From contig NZ_AP018207.1 in assembly GCF_002367995.1 (NCBI RefSeq), forward strand, positions 6,088,646 through 6,152,645: a DNA stretch of 64,000 nt, written 5' to 3'. This document shows positions 53,401-62,012 of the stretch, piece by piece. Numbering within the stretch: the first letter of the stretch is position 1; each line of letters begins with the position of its first letter. The notes under the pieces were generated by a model that saw nothing but the letters and a program-made list of their open reading frames with translations, made no database searches and was not told where the DNA came from. The DNA is from Calothrix brevissima NIES-22. Its GTDB lineage: Bacteria > Cyanobacteriota > Cyanobacteriia > Cyanobacteriales > Nostocaceae. The translations under genes were made by a program, and so were the position numbers.

Positions 53401-54355
53401 GTTCTGGTGTAGGTGGATTTTGTTTGGCTACTTCTGGAGGCGGAGTCTGTCTTGATTCTTGTCTTGGCTGATTTTGGTTGGCTACTTCTGGAGGTGGAGT
53501 CTGTCTTGCTTCTTGTCTTGGCTGATTGTGTCTTTTTGCTTCTGGAGGCGGAGTCTGTCTTGATTCTTGTCTTGGGGGATTAAGGTTAGTAATTGGGGTG
53601 CTAGGTTCATTCTCTGGTGCGTCTGGCTCAGAAAACAAATCGAATAAGTTAGCGATTTCATCATCATCACCCGGATCGAGCAGAGTTGGGTGTCTGGGGA
53701 TTTCTACATCTTCTGCTTGATATTCCCAGACAACTTCTCCTATGTTACCTGTCCAGGTTTCCTCAACGGTGTTCATTTCCGGTATGGGGAGGATTTCCGT
53801 CTCATCGTCGTCATAATCCCACAAGCGATCGCCCAAATTCCGGATTAATTCTTGACCTGGAGAGTTTAAGTGGTTATTTTCTGGTCTACTGCTATCCATT
53901 GCTCTATGCTGATGTCGATCTGGCTCTTCAATCTCTTCATACTCTGTAGCTGAGTTGCGCTTTAAGAGGCTCAAACCAATGTCATAAGCAAGGTCACCGA
54001 TTCTCCCAATTCCCAATTCACCCAGCTGAATCAGTCGTGCTGCTAACTGATGGTTAGGTGCAGGTGAGTTTAATAATCTTTCACCAAAGCTCAATAGCCA
54101 ATCTATCCAGCGCTCATCAGGAATGCGATGTTCCATGCGTTCCAAGTACTTCAGCGCCCATTGTCTACCTCTTGCTTGTTGCACGCCTTCTAGCAACTGT
54201 GTAAATAACAGTTCTAAATCCGCATTAGTCAGTTCGGGTGGTGCATTATTTGCCAACCCGTAACCTCTGACAGCATTTATAGAGCCAGCTTTCTGACTGC
54301 TAAAAGGATGCTGCTGAAATAACTTTTTAAGCCACTGAAATAGACGCCTGAGCAT
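50441..54355 (-). CDS. TPR-CHAT protein with an altered active site
   Basis: 1304 residues. Residues 1-135 form an N-terminal module shared with the next upstream gene. A charged and Pro-rich linker (about 140-365) holds three 18-residue repeats (PRQESRQTPPPE type). Eight clear TPRs follow (about 395-680; each has (A/Y)W(Y/F)(N/Y)(R/Q)-x and EAIASYD). The C-terminal CHAT domain (about 950-1304) keeps the catalytic Cys (LVNLSTCETI, C1173), but the His motif HFxGHG reads HFTGSI, so S1131 stands where the dyad His should be. CHAT is a caspase-like peptidase fold. The protein may be a scaffold or pseudo-peptidase. Confidence 0.88.
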   Translation of the reverse strand: MLRRLFQWLKKLFQQHPFSSQKAGSINAVRGYGLANNAPPELTNADLELLFTQLLEGVQQARGRQWALKYLERMEHRIPDERWIDWLLSFGERLLNSPAPNHQLAARLIQLGELGIGRIGDLAYDIGLSLLKRNSATEYEEIEEPDRHQHRAMDSSRPENNHLNSPGQELIRNLGDRLWDYDDDETEILPIPEMNTVEETWTGNIGEVVWEYQAEDVEIPRHPTLLDPGDDDEIANLFDLFSEPDAPENEPSTPITNLNPPRQESRQTPPPEAKRHNQPRQEARQTPPPEVANQNQPRQESRQTPPPEVAKQNPPTPEPSHTQARDNSLTPPPETPSQPPETGTWDTSLTKLEPSVAQAFDELLVRLDQSTSLVQELASELAIQRQNSQIIPQPKIDRAQAWFYQGLQQARTGDLAGAIASYNAAIEIKPDAYEYWFNRALTLFHLENFTEAIASYDCAIELKPDFHKAWYNRGGILGELGDFAAAVTSFEQVIALKPDFPEAWSSRGLALMKLGQLWEAIASYDQALVLQPLDPENWYYRGIALGVSEQYQEAIASYDKALEIEPNYYEVWIDRGVVLFNLGQWSEAIASWDKALSIHADFYLAWYNRGVALDNLGRREEAIDSYRKAIAIKPDFHVAWYNQAVALFYLEKYAEAIASYDSALQIKADYWEAWIGRGTAAGHISNPDALSGLFTNITAKNSALKQSGYEGKLASYEAGLKYVRPDTHPEGWGRLHLAMANSHYDQGKKHPPTRSHWQKAVAEYNQALLTLTSEDFPQLHLEVLQYLTKTLVGLGQTAQAQEFLQYGSDLLQQLVSDPTRPDDSKKQLALKFAGLRQLIVDLAVDYGDLIEAWEIAEQGKNACLNWQLAGWQNQIDVLSYPQVQQLLNPQTAIIYWHISPAALHTFVLKDQAPSPILIFTPMQDAGVFSLGKTPMRLHEVPLPEAVRRFLAFESWLEDWNQQYQEYCSHTADKQNQSNHSWRMDMGQRLLALQDILNIPNIIQELEGISHLILIPHRDLQKLPLHVLFENPALSPELLNIQANFTISYLPSVYTGLIGKSANIGDKHTQLFLSVENPHSADYPPLKFAKLQAEIVSQMFPNSHRIQGGQANKNTVQNALEDEYNIFHFTGSIIHNASEPKKSELVLTDADKLTLEEIYQQSLVSYNLVNLSTCETINHHHYSINSEYVSLVNGFLSGGASQVISTLWTVESIANDLAIVEFYRRLQPNKSAATTLAEVTAWLRELTARELTQWYEDLLNNLHPEDLRIRTHVATQMYRSSKLPPEQKLYSHPYYWAAFTITGRS
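53431..53592. repeat. 54-bp in-frame tandem repeat, three copies
   Basis: Starts at 53431, 53485 and 53539 share CTTCTGGAGG(C/T)GGAGTCTGTCTTG. The period is 54 bp, so 18 residues, and it stays in the frame of the TPR-CHAT gene. The copies are nearly identical, so copy number may vary between strains. Confidence 0.85.
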
Positions 54356-54580
54356 CTGTCACACTCTTGGATTTTGTTTAACCTAGATTGTAGCCATCGT
54401 TGTGTTAAAAAGATCGTCAATTACGTAAAAAGCTACTATTAACTTGAAAAAAAGTTGGGCAATGCGTAATCTACGGATCGGGTATTGGACATAAATTAGG
54501 GAATTTGTTACCTCAACTGAGGTGAGCATATCAGTGAATTCTTGGCAGTGGCAATATTGTTTTGCTTTTGATTTACAAAG
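54356..54580. other. spacer between the paired genes
   Basis: No gene is seen. It holds the upstream sequence of the TPR-CHAT gene; no repeat or hairpin stands out. Confidence 0.4.
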
Positions 54581-55264
54581 TCAAGATTCGCTGTATTCTG
54601 TTGCCTCTTGATTAGCAGCATGATACTGATTAATCAATGCCTGAATAATCACTTGTGGATCTTTGGTTTCCAGTCCTAGCTGTTCGGCTATTTGCTCGGC
54701 TAAGGTTTCATCCTGCTGCATCATCATAAATAATTGTTCTAAGGTGACTGTTTGGTAGTCTCCCTCAGTAGGATTATCGCCTGGATCTGGGATATTGGAT
54801 ACCGGATCACTTTCGGGAACTGATGCAGTACTGACAGTATCTACCCCGGCGTATTCCCAAATTGGCTCGCCTTGATTGCGGGTTAACAGTTCCATCCCAA
54901 TTTCGTAGGCGACATCACCCACTTCACCCACGCCTAAATCGCCCAGTTGTACTAACCGCGAAGCTAATTCATTATTGGGTGTAGGAGCAGCGAGTAATTT
55001 TTGTTGTAATTGCCGCAACCACTCAACCCAGCGTTGAGTAGAAATGCGATGTTCTATATTATGTAACCACTTGATAGCCCATGCTTGACCCTTTGCTTGA
55101 TGTACTCCTTCTAAAAGTTCGTTGAATAGAAATTCGAGATCTGTATCGCTTAGTTGTGGTGGTGGTTCCTTGGGGACATCTCTCCTAACTGAAGAGCGGC
55201 TGGATTTCCCACCAAACAAGCTCTGAAAAAAATTTTTCAGCCACTGAATTAGCCGCTTAAGCAT
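54581..55264 (-). CDS. paralogue of the N-terminal module of the TPR-CHAT protein
   Basis: 227 residues from MLKRLIQWLKNFFQ. Residues 1-135 align throughout with the TPR-CHAT N-terminus: ML(K/R)RL(I/F)QWLK, then (L/F)(L/F)(N/T)(E/Q)LLEGV, QWA(I/L)K(W/Y)L, (N/R)(I/M)EHRI, RW(V/I)(E/D)WL, RL(V/I)QLG(D/E)LG(V/I)G. The C-terminal part is unrelated and acidic (DETLAEQIAEQLGLE). There is no catalytic domain. The ATG at 55264 is used because it aligns with the paralogue; another ATG is four codons upstream. The pair looks like a signalling or recognition unit whose large partner carries the effector fold. Confidence 0.75.
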   Translation of the reverse strand: MLKRLIQWLKNFFQSLFGGKSSRSSVRRDVPKEPPPQLSDTDLEFLFNELLEGVHQAKGQAWAIKWLHNIEHRISTQRWVEWLRQLQQKLLAAPTPNNELASRLVQLGDLGVGEVGDVAYEIGMELLTRNQGEPIWEYAGVDTVSTASVPESDPVSNIPDPGDNPTEGDYQTVTLEQLFMMMQQDETLAEQIAEQLGLETKDPQVIIQALINQYHAANQEATEYSES

Positions 55265-55863
55265 CTGCTGCACCATTGAGTATGATTTACCCTAAGATTG
55301 TAGCGATCGCAATTTACTATAGCTTTAATTTTCCGGAAAAACTTCCTCTTGCTTAGGCTACAACCCCAAACTTGAGGAATGCTCTCTAGTAGATTTGGGA
55401 TCTGGGTAGTTTACCAGATATGTCGCCACATATACAGCATTAGAAAAAAACTCAGGCTGATTCATCTACTTAAATAAAATAGTGTATAATATACAACCCT
55501 GGAACTTTTAAAGCTTGCCCTTGTCTGATATAATTGATTTATGACCACAGTTAAAGCCCCCCGGGGTTATGTACAAATGTGGCAGAAATAGTGCTATAAG
55601 AAAGCAGCAAATTGAAAATCGGACAACTGAGTCACAATTACCAATATAAAAATACTGTACTAACTGTTAAACAGTAGTTCACCGATTTGGAAACAATTAT
55701 TTGGGTTCCCAAAGTAATCTCTCATGGGAAGAAGCAAGAATATTCCTGGAGAGTAGGATTTGGTTAACCCTAGTTTTGTGCTGTCCTCACCACCCTAGCT
55801 CACGTTTAAACCGCAAAATATCCTGATTTTAGAAGCCCAAACTCGACTGGGTGCTGCAATTTT
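55265..55863. other. 599-bp region upstream of dnaX
   Basis: No protein gene is seen. The 250 bases before dnaX are less AT-rich than usual for a spacer and free of repeats, so a leader or small RNA is possible, but no known RNA family could be recognised. Confidence 0.45.
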
Positions 55864-57813
55864 ATGTCTTACGAACCCCTGCACCACAAGTATCGCCCAA
55901 AGAGTTTTGCTGAACTAGTGGGACAAGAGGCGATCGCTACTACCCTCACTAACGCGATTCGCGCAGCGAAAATCGCTCCAGCTTATTTATTTACTGGCCC
56001 TAGAGGCACAGGAAAAACCTCTAGCGCCCGGATTCTCGCCAAATCGCTCAATTGTCTTCAAAGTCCGCAACCAACAGCAGAACCCTGTGGTTTGTGCGAT
56101 GTTTGTCAGGGAATTACTAAAGGCTATTCCTTAGATGTGATTGAAATCGACGCCGCCAGCAATACTGGCGTTGATAATATCCGGGAAATTATTGAAAAAG
56201 CCCAGTTTGCCCCTGTACAGTGTCGTTACAAAGTTTACGCCATCGACGAATGCCATATGCTCAGTACCCAGGCATTCAATGCGTTACTTAAGACACTAGA
56301 AGAACCACCTAAACACGTAGTCTTTGTCTTGGCGACAACCGATCCCCAGCGAGTATTGCCAACTATTATTTCTCGCTGTCAAAGGTTTGATTTTAGACGC
56401 ATAGATTTAGAGGCGATGATTAAGCACTTAAGTGCGATCGCCAGCAAAGAAAACATTAACATTAACCTAGAAGCTGTCACCTTAGTGGCGCAACTTGCCC
56501 AGGGAGGATTACGGGACGCCGAAAGCCTACTCGATCAATTAGGACTATTAGCGGGTGAAATCACGCCAGAAAAAGTTTGGGATTTAGTCGGTTCTGTAAG
56601 CGAACGAGACTTATTAGTGTTGCTAGATGCGATCGCTCAAGATCATGCAGAAGCAGTTCTCGACTGTACCCGCAATATCCTTAATCGTGGGCGAGAACCC
56701 CTGACGATTTTGCAAAATCTCGCCGCTTCTTATCGCGATTTACTAATTGCGAAAACTGCGCCTAACCGTCAAGATTTAATTGCTTGTACTCAGCAAACTT
56801 GGCAAGGATTGATTGCATTAGCCCAGAAGCTAGATATCAGCACAATTTTGGCAGGACAGAAACATTTACGGGAAGCCGAATTTCAAATTAAAAACACTAC
56901 CCAGCCGCGTTTGTGGTTAGAGGTGACATTACTAGGCTTATTACCCAGCGCTCATATTCCCGTACAAGCCACTTACCAAGCACCAAGAATCAATACACCA
57001 GCAGTTTTACCCTCATCTCCCCCAGTTGTTCCCGTCTCCCTACCAGCAAATAATATCTCTGCTATCAAGACAACTGTATCACCCACTACAGACAGAATTG
57101 CTCATTCTCAACCAGCAGCAGAACCACAGCCAGCAAACCCGCCTGTAGAATCTGTCACGCCAGTATCATCCGTACAAGAGATTGTAGACGCTACATCTGC
57201 GGATTTTACGCAAATGTGGCAGCATGTACTTAATAATATTGCTCAGATACCGAGAAGAGAATTGCTGAGGCAAATGTGCCATCTGATTGAATTTGATGGC
57301 GTTTACGCCCGTGTAGGCGTGAAAGAAAAATGGCATAAAAAAGTACAGTCAGACTTGCAAATAATTACAGCAGCTTTCCAGCAAACCTACCAAAAGGAAG
57401 TAACAGTCAGTATCGAAGTGGGGACGCCGGGAACTGCTACGTCAGTCAAGCGAGAAGTTGCAAGTAACAATGGCGCAACGATTGTCAAGCAGCCAGCGCC
57501 ATCGAGTTACGAGAGACAAACGCCACCGCCGACACCAGCACCAGTACAGCCACCACCGACACCAGCACCAGCAAAAACTGAGCCAGTAGCTAAAAATAAC
57601 AATGGCTTCAAAACTGTGCCACCACAACCAGCGCCAACAGTAGCGCCAACAGTTGTTAATGATTGGGAAACAGATGAAGTTGCGATCGCTGCCCAAAGAT
57701 TAGCAGAATTTTTTCAAGGACAAGTCATCCGCTTATCCGATGATGGTATGGGTTTTGCGGATACTGTAGCTGAATCTGATGTGATTGAGGAATCAGATTT
57801 AGATGATGAATAG
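55864..57813 (+). CDS. dnaX: DNA polymerase III subunits gamma and tau
   Basis: 649 residues. It is the clamp-loader ATPase. The N-terminus YEPLHHKYRPKSFAELVGQE is followed by Walker A GPRGTGKT (45-52), the zinc-binding Cys set (C64, C75, C78, C81), Walker B region YAIDECHML and the SRC sensor (ISRCQRF). The tau-like C-terminus is poorly conserved and contains Pro/Ala-rich repeats (TPPPTPAPVQPPPTPAPAK). No intein or frameshift site stands out. The gene stands alone, with a long untranscribed-looking leader upstream. Confidence 0.95.
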   Translation: MSYEPLHHKYRPKSFAELVGQEAIATTLTNAIRAAKIAPAYLFTGPRGTGKTSSARILAKSLNCLQSPQPTAEPCGLCDVCQGITKGYSLDVIEIDAASNTGVDNIREIIEKAQFAPVQCRYKVYAIDECHMLSTQAFNALLKTLEEPPKHVVFVLATTDPQRVLPTIISRCQRFDFRRIDLEAMIKHLSAIASKENININLEAVTLVAQLAQGGLRDAESLLDQLGLLAGEITPEKVWDLVGSVSERDLLVLLDAIAQDHAEAVLDCTRNILNRGREPLTILQNLAASYRDLLIAKTAPNRQDLIACTQQTWQGLIALAQKLDISTILAGQKHLREAEFQIKNTTQPRLWLEVTLLGLLPSAHIPVQATYQAPRINTPAVLPSSPPVVPVSLPANNISAIKTTVSPTTDRIAHSQPAAEPQPANPPVESVTPVSSVQEIVDATSADFTQMWQHVLNNIAQIPRRELLRQMCHLIEFDGVYARVGVKEKWHKKVQSDLQIITAAFQQTYQKEVTVSIEVGTPGTATSVKREVASNNGATIVKQPAPSSYERQTPPPTPAPVQPPPTPAPAKTEPVAKNNNGFKTVPPQPAPTVAPTVVNDWETDEVAIAAQRLAEFFQGQVIRLSDDGMGFADTVAESDVIEESDLDDE

Positions 57814-57906
57814 AAGGGAAGGAGGATAAGGGAAGGGAGACAAGGAGGACAAGGAGGACAAGGGAAGGGGGATATCAATTATCAATGCCCCATGCCCCAT
57901 GCCCTA
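57814..57906. repeat. GGAGGACAA units and CCCCATG heptamers
   Basis: GGGAGACAAGGAGGACAA-type 9-nt units (57833-57867) and CCCCATG/CCCTATT units (57883-57904) between the convergent dnaX and glycosyltransferase genes. Confidence 0.7.
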
Positions 57907-59316
57907 TTACGCTTTATGTGCTCCTGTATGCACAGTTTTCACCCATTTTAGGCGTTTTTGCCGGAAGGACATCCGCGCTGTAGTACTGCTCATCACTACC
58001 AACCAGTGCAACATATATAAAGTGCCGCGTATGGTTTGCAGCAGTAACACTAAATATGTGGAAAACTGGAATTTTTGCCCTTGATGAATCCGTCTTAAAC
58101 CAGTCAACATCCCCAACATAGAGAGGCTAACAGACAAAGTTGTGATGGGGCCTAACATGGGTAGACGATGACGAGCGATCGCCATTAATAAATCTGGGAT
58201 TGTGGCAGTAGGTAAAATGTACATAATCAGCATAAAGCTGAATAAATCCCAGGTTTTACGCACTCCTAAGCGGTTTCTTAAGAGTAAATCCCAGTAATCT
58301 AAATAGCGCTGATATCCACCTTCTGCCCACCGATTGCGTTGATGCCAAAGAGCGATCGCAGTGGTGACACCTTCTTCTTGTACGGCTGGAGAAAAGACAC
58401 ATTCAATATCCCAGTCGTCTAGATGTAAGCGCAAGGTTAAGTCTAAATCATCAGTAATGGTTTCTTCGTTCCAGCCACCGCAACTAGTTAAAGCTGTACG
58501 CCGGACAAATTGGCCATTTCCTCGCAGTTCGCCAATCCCACCTAAGGCAGTTCGCTGTTGCTGAAAATAGGTATCCAGGGCCATCTCCGCCATTTGCCCT
58601 TTCGTCCAAAAATTTTCCTTGGCGTTGGCGATCGCTTTCCGCACCTGCACCGCCCCTACCTTTTCTCTTTGGAATAAAGGCACTACCTCCTGCAACAAGT
58701 CCGGTGCAACTTGGGCATCAGCATCAAACACGGCGATAATATCACCCCTAGTCAGTGGCAAAACTTGATTTAATGCTCCTGACTTACCGCCAGTAGCTTG
58801 AGCAGAACGGCGGAGAATCTTTAATTGTTTGTATTCCTTAGCTAATTCTGCAAGTAACTGCGGCGTGCTGTCACTGCTGTTATCGTCAATTATCCAGAGT
58901 TCGTACTTGTTATCTGGATAATCCAGACTACAAAGATTTTTGACTAATCTGCCAATTACTGCTTCTTCATTCTTCGCTGACACTAAAACAGATACAGAAG
59001 GTAATTCTCCCTCTATTCGTTGAGGATGACGGCGGGGTCTGGCAAATACCACCTCCAAAGCGTGAATACCCAGAATAGTGGTTAATCCCAGTACGAATGA
59101 AAAACCCCAGGAAACTAAATGCAGAGCGATGGTGATGCTCCAGACTAGAGTTAAAACTAGAGCAGCTTTGCGTCTGCGTCCTTGAAACCGGAATGGTAGA
59201 AACAAAGGTTCTGTCTCTACTACTAGCTCCTCAGTGGCTGAAAGGTCAGACAACAGAGAATTGAGCGGAGCAAGCTCATTACTAGAATCTTCTTCGGGCC
59301 AGAAATTCGCTGGCAT
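57907..59316 (-). CDS. membrane glycosyltransferase, family 2
   Basis: 469 residues. Two N-terminal helices (about 50-92) precede a GT2 catalytic domain with VSVLVSAKNEEAVIGRLV, WIIDDNSSDST, VFDADAQVAPDLL (DxD), a TDDLD acidic motif and QRNRW, the Q-x-x-RW hallmark of processive enzymes. Three to four helices follow (about 350-440). It is of the cellulose/hyaluronan-synthase type and should act at the cytoplasmic membrane on a nucleotide sugar. The acceptor is unknown. No polysaccharide operon surrounds it. Confidence 0.9.
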   Translation of the reverse strand: MPANFWPEEDSSNELAPLNSLLSDLSATEELVVETEPLFLPFRFQGRRRKAALVLTLVWSITIALHLVSWGFSFVLGLTTILGIHALEVVFARPRRHPQRIEGELPSVSVLVSAKNEEAVIGRLVKNLCSLDYPDNKYELWIIDDNSSDSTPQLLAELAKEYKQLKILRRSAQATGGKSGALNQVLPLTRGDIIAVFDADAQVAPDLLQEVVPLFQREKVGAVQVRKAIANAKENFWTKGQMAEMALDTYFQQQRTALGGIGELRGNGQFVRRTALTSCGGWNEETITDDLDLTLRLHLDDWDIECVFSPAVQEEGVTTAIALWHQRNRWAEGGYQRYLDYWDLLLRNRLGVRKTWDLFSFMLIMYILPTATIPDLLMAIARHRLPMLGPITTLSVSLSMLGMLTGLRRIHQGQKFQFSTYLVLLLQTIRGTLYMLHWLVVMSSTTARMSFRQKRLKWVKTVHTGAHKA

Positions 59317-59952
59317 AGGTTACTTGATTCAAAAACCACTATTGTTCTACGCCTGTAAAGAAGCTGAGAATCAGGTAACACTAAACTGTACAACCTTGAG
59401 CTAGTCCTAAGATTGGCAGTAATTTCTTACCTTGTCTGACTCAATTACGAGTCAGCAGAATTGCTCTTTAGTAGCAACTCTAGTTTAGGTAGAGCGATCG
59501 CCAAGTAGCAACAGCTAGTTGTTGAGAGAATTCACAATAACAGCCTCTACCCCTAGATAGAAGAGATTTTTGATTGTTATTGCTCTCAGCTTCCCTACAA
59601 GCTAATGCAGCCCCATTGTACCCGACATTCACATATTTCTTAACAGTAACTTTATTGGTCAGTTGTCAGTTGTCAGTTGTCATTTGTCATTTGTCCCCCT
59701 TGTCTCCCTTGTCCTCCTTGTCTTCCTTGTCCCGCTTCCCTAACTTCAAGACAGCCAATCACGATGTCTTTCCATGCCCAATGCCCCATGCCCCATGCCC
59801 ATTTTCTAGTTAGCGAAAAGAAAATGTGTAAACTAAAATTTTTTGGGAATACTTAGTATTGGAACCTACTTAATCCCTTGATAAAAGTAGTGGTGAGGAG
59901 TTCCCTACCCCTACAATCCCAGACCTTTATATAACTTGAGGCATATTTAACA
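59317..59952. other. repeat-rich intergenic region upstream of ebsA
   Basis: Has GTCAGTT/GTCATTT heptamers (59657-59691), CTTGTCTCC/CTTGTCCTC 9-nt units (59697-59732) and CCCAATG/CCCCATG heptamers (59775-59802), in the same order of repeat types as other gaps. No gene is supported, though an open frame crosses the repeats. Confidence 0.6.
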
Positions 59953-60327
59953 ATGTCTATTGAGCAACTCCAACCAGCCAGCGCCCAACAAGCGAGTGTT
60001 TATTTACCCTATATTCAAGGTACTAAGCGTAACTTCTTACCCTATGCCATCAGTCTGTACCAAAAAGGCGTTTTAGAAGGACATCGCAAAATTGAGGCCA
60101 GTGACAATATTCCCTTTGTCGCCACATGGAATGTTGCTAGTCTACCTTCAGACCTGACTCGCTGCCGAATGCAGTTTGATGGCGACGCCGATCTCAGCTA
60201 CGAGATCATTCTCGCCAGTTCTGAGTTCGTCAGTTTTTTAATTGAATTGATGGACAACTATAAACGCAATCGCCTGACAGATTTTTCTCAAGCTTTCTAT
60301 CGCAAATTGCTGCGTGTAGATGAGTAA
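59953..60327 (+). CDS. ebsA: type IV pilus biogenesis protein EbsA
   Basis: 124 residues. The sequence (SVYLPYIQGTKRNFLPYAIS, IEASDNIPFVATWNVASLP, CRMQFDGDADLSYEIILASS) corresponds to the cyanobacterial EbsA family. In Synechococcus elongatus EbsA is needed for pilus assembly and biofilm self-suppression, in a complex with the type IV pilus motor components. It is soluble. No other pil gene is adjacent, as is usual for this gene. The family identification is from memory. Confidence 0.75.
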   Translation: MSIEQLQPASAQQASVYLPYIQGTKRNFLPYAISLYQKGVLEGHRKIEASDNIPFVATWNVASLPSDLTRCRMQFDGDADLSYEIILASSEFVSFLIELMDNYKRNRLTDFSQAFYRKLLRVDE

Positions 60328-60525
60328 ATCTACCTCAGGCTGACAATTGCCCAATTGTAGATATTAATGGTCATTTAGCTAACAGTAGGCTCGATTCTAA
60401 GCCACTGTTTGTACTGGAAATTTGGACAATCACTCCTAATAAATGAAGTTGCTGACAACAGCGATCGCCCTTGTTCGACCTAAAATTAGAAAACACCAAG
60501 CTGGGTTCTACTTCCTTTTGAATTT

Positions 60526-60530
60526 AGGAG
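60526..60530 (+). promoter_or_regulatory. Shine-Dalgarno site before a GTG start
   Basis: AGGAG ends 7 nt before the GTG at 60538 and fixes that start; an ATG at 60534 is out of frame. Confidence 0.7.
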
Positions 60531-60537
60531 TGCATGT

Positions 60538-61632
60538 GTGCCAAAATCCGCGAAATATTTGCTGATCGGATCGACTGAGACTTATAGCGGTAAATCGGCT
60601 ACAGTTTTGGGTTTGTCTCATCAGTTAAAGCAAACAGGACTGGATATCTCCTACGGCAAACCTTTAGGTACAACTTTTAATGTATCTGTGGGTAAGGTTT
60701 TTGAGGAAGATGTCCAGTTCATTGCCCATAGCCTTAACTTGAGCGAAAATCGGGTGACACCGACAATGTTGGCTTTGGATGAAGTAACTGTGCAAAAACG
60801 CTTGCTTGGCGAAGATAAAATTGATTATCAACAGTCCTTAATCCAGCAATATTTGCCCGTATCTAGGGGGGATTTGGTGTTGCTAGAAGGGCCTGGAGAT
60901 TTAGAAGAAGGTAAGTTATTTAACTTATCTTTGCCACAAGTAGCTGAAGTACTAGACGCAAGTGTATTGTTAGTAGCACGCTACAAATCTTTGCTTTCAG
61001 TTGAACCTCTATTATCTGCCAAGCAACGTATAGGCGATCGCTTAATCGGCGTTGTGATGAATGATATTCCTAACGAAAAATTAGAATCTGCCAGAAATAT
61101 ATTGCGGCCGTTCTTAGAGCAGCAAGGCATTCCTGTGTTAGCCATGCTACCAAAAAGCGACTTACTCCGCAGCGTCAGCGTTGGCGAACTAGTGAAGCAG
61201 CTAAAAGCCGAAGTTCTCTGTCGTAGCGATCGCTTAGATTTAATGGTGGAAAGTTTAGCCATTGGGGCGATGAATGTAAATTCTGCTGTTAAGTACTTCC
61301 GCAAACGCCGAAATATGGCAGTAGTCACCGGAGGCGATCGCGTCGAAATTCAGCAAGCAGCCCTAGAAACTTCTACCCAATGCCTGATTTTAACAGGACA
61401 ACTACCACCGCCTGCGTTTATCCTCAATCGTGCTGAGGAACTAGAAATTCCCATTTTATCCGTTGATTTAGATACCCTCACCACAGTAGAAATTGTCGAT
61501 CGCACCTTCGGACAAGTGCGCGTCCACGAACCAATCAAGGTAGAGTACATTCGTCAGTTAATGAGCGAGCATTTTGACCTAGAACGCCTGTTATCTAAAC
61601 TCGGCTTAAGTCCAGCCGCCGCCTTACCTTAG
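60538..61632 (+). CDS. BioD-like/DRTGG phosphotransacetylase-family protein
   Basis: 364 residues, starting with GTG. An N-terminal P-loop domain of dethiobiotin-synthetase type (LLIGSTETYSGKSATVLGLS, with VLLEGPGDLEEGK and GVVMNDIP) is followed by a DRTGG domain (VVTGGDRVEIQQAALE, LTGQLPPPAFILNRAEELEI). The pair also occurs at the N-terminus of long phosphotransacetylases, but the catalytic PTA domain is absent here. It is annotated in cyanobacteria as a phosphotransacetylase-family protein; the reaction is unknown. A regulatory role by nucleotide binding is plausible. Confidence 0.85.
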   Translation: MPKSAKYLLIGSTETYSGKSATVLGLSHQLKQTGLDISYGKPLGTTFNVSVGKVFEEDVQFIAHSLNLSENRVTPTMLALDEVTVQKRLLGEDKIDYQQSLIQQYLPVSRGDLVLLEGPGDLEEGKLFNLSLPQVAEVLDASVLLVARYKSLLSVEPLLSAKQRIGDRLIGVVMNDIPNEKLESARNILRPFLEQQGIPVLAMLPKSDLLRSVSVGELVKQLKAEVLCRSDRLDLMVESLAIGAMNVNSAVKYFRKRRNMAVVTGGDRVEIQQAALETSTQCLILTGQLPPPAFILNRAEELEIPILSVDLDTLTTVEIVDRTFGQVRVHEPIKVEYIRQLMSEHFDLERLLSKLGLSPAAALP

Positions 61633-61649
61633 CCAGCCTGAGGGCAGCA

Positions 61650-61738
61650 GGGGGACAAGGAGGACAAGGAGGACAAGGGAGACAAGGGGGACAAGGGGGA
61701 CAAGGGGGACAAGGGGGACAAGGGGGACAAGGGGGACT
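61650..61738. repeat. GGGGGACAA 9-nt tandem array
   Basis: About ten units of GG(A/G)GGACAA. It is the longest and most uniform array of this type in the window, so slippage is probably recent. Confidence 0.85.
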
Positions 61739-61872
61739 AAGGGACTTCCAAGTAAAAAAATATTCCATTACTATTGTTTACTGTTGACGGTTGACTGTTC
61801 ACAGTTAACCGTCAACCGTCAACCGTCAACCGTCAACGTTTAACGGAATAATTTATTTTTTGGAGTTCCCTA
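61738..61872. repeat. 135-nt imperfect inverted repeat with GTCAACC core
   Basis: The ends TAAGGGACTTCCAAGTAAAA and its partner (reading TTAGGGAACTCCAAAAAATA on the other strand) pair, as do the inner AATATTCC/GGAATAATT and GACGGTTGAC/GTCAACCGTC parts. The core is a heptamer array (CGTCAAC, five units). The form is like a small foldback element. Confidence 0.65.
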
Positions 61873-61929
61873 AGACAACTGACAACTGACAACTGACAAC
61901 TGACAACTGACAACTGACAACTGACAATT
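61873..61929. repeat. GACAACT heptamer array
   Basis: Eight tandem GACAACT units. It is the same family as 30042-30076. Confidence 0.9.
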
Positions 61930-62012
61930 AACAATATCTAACTGAAGTAAGCTTCGCACTTACACGCTGTTTGGTAAAATATCTTGGTCGTTTCATCTCA
62001 TGATGTCCATCT

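Noticed and set aside
55500-55863. Possible 6S or SRP RNA upstream of dnaX
   Set aside because: I looked for the SRP tetraloop region and the 6S bubble features and did not find them.
59574-59813. Plus-strand frame of 79 codons upstream of ebsA
   Set aside because: More than half is made of STRR and CTTGTC repeats; not protein-like.
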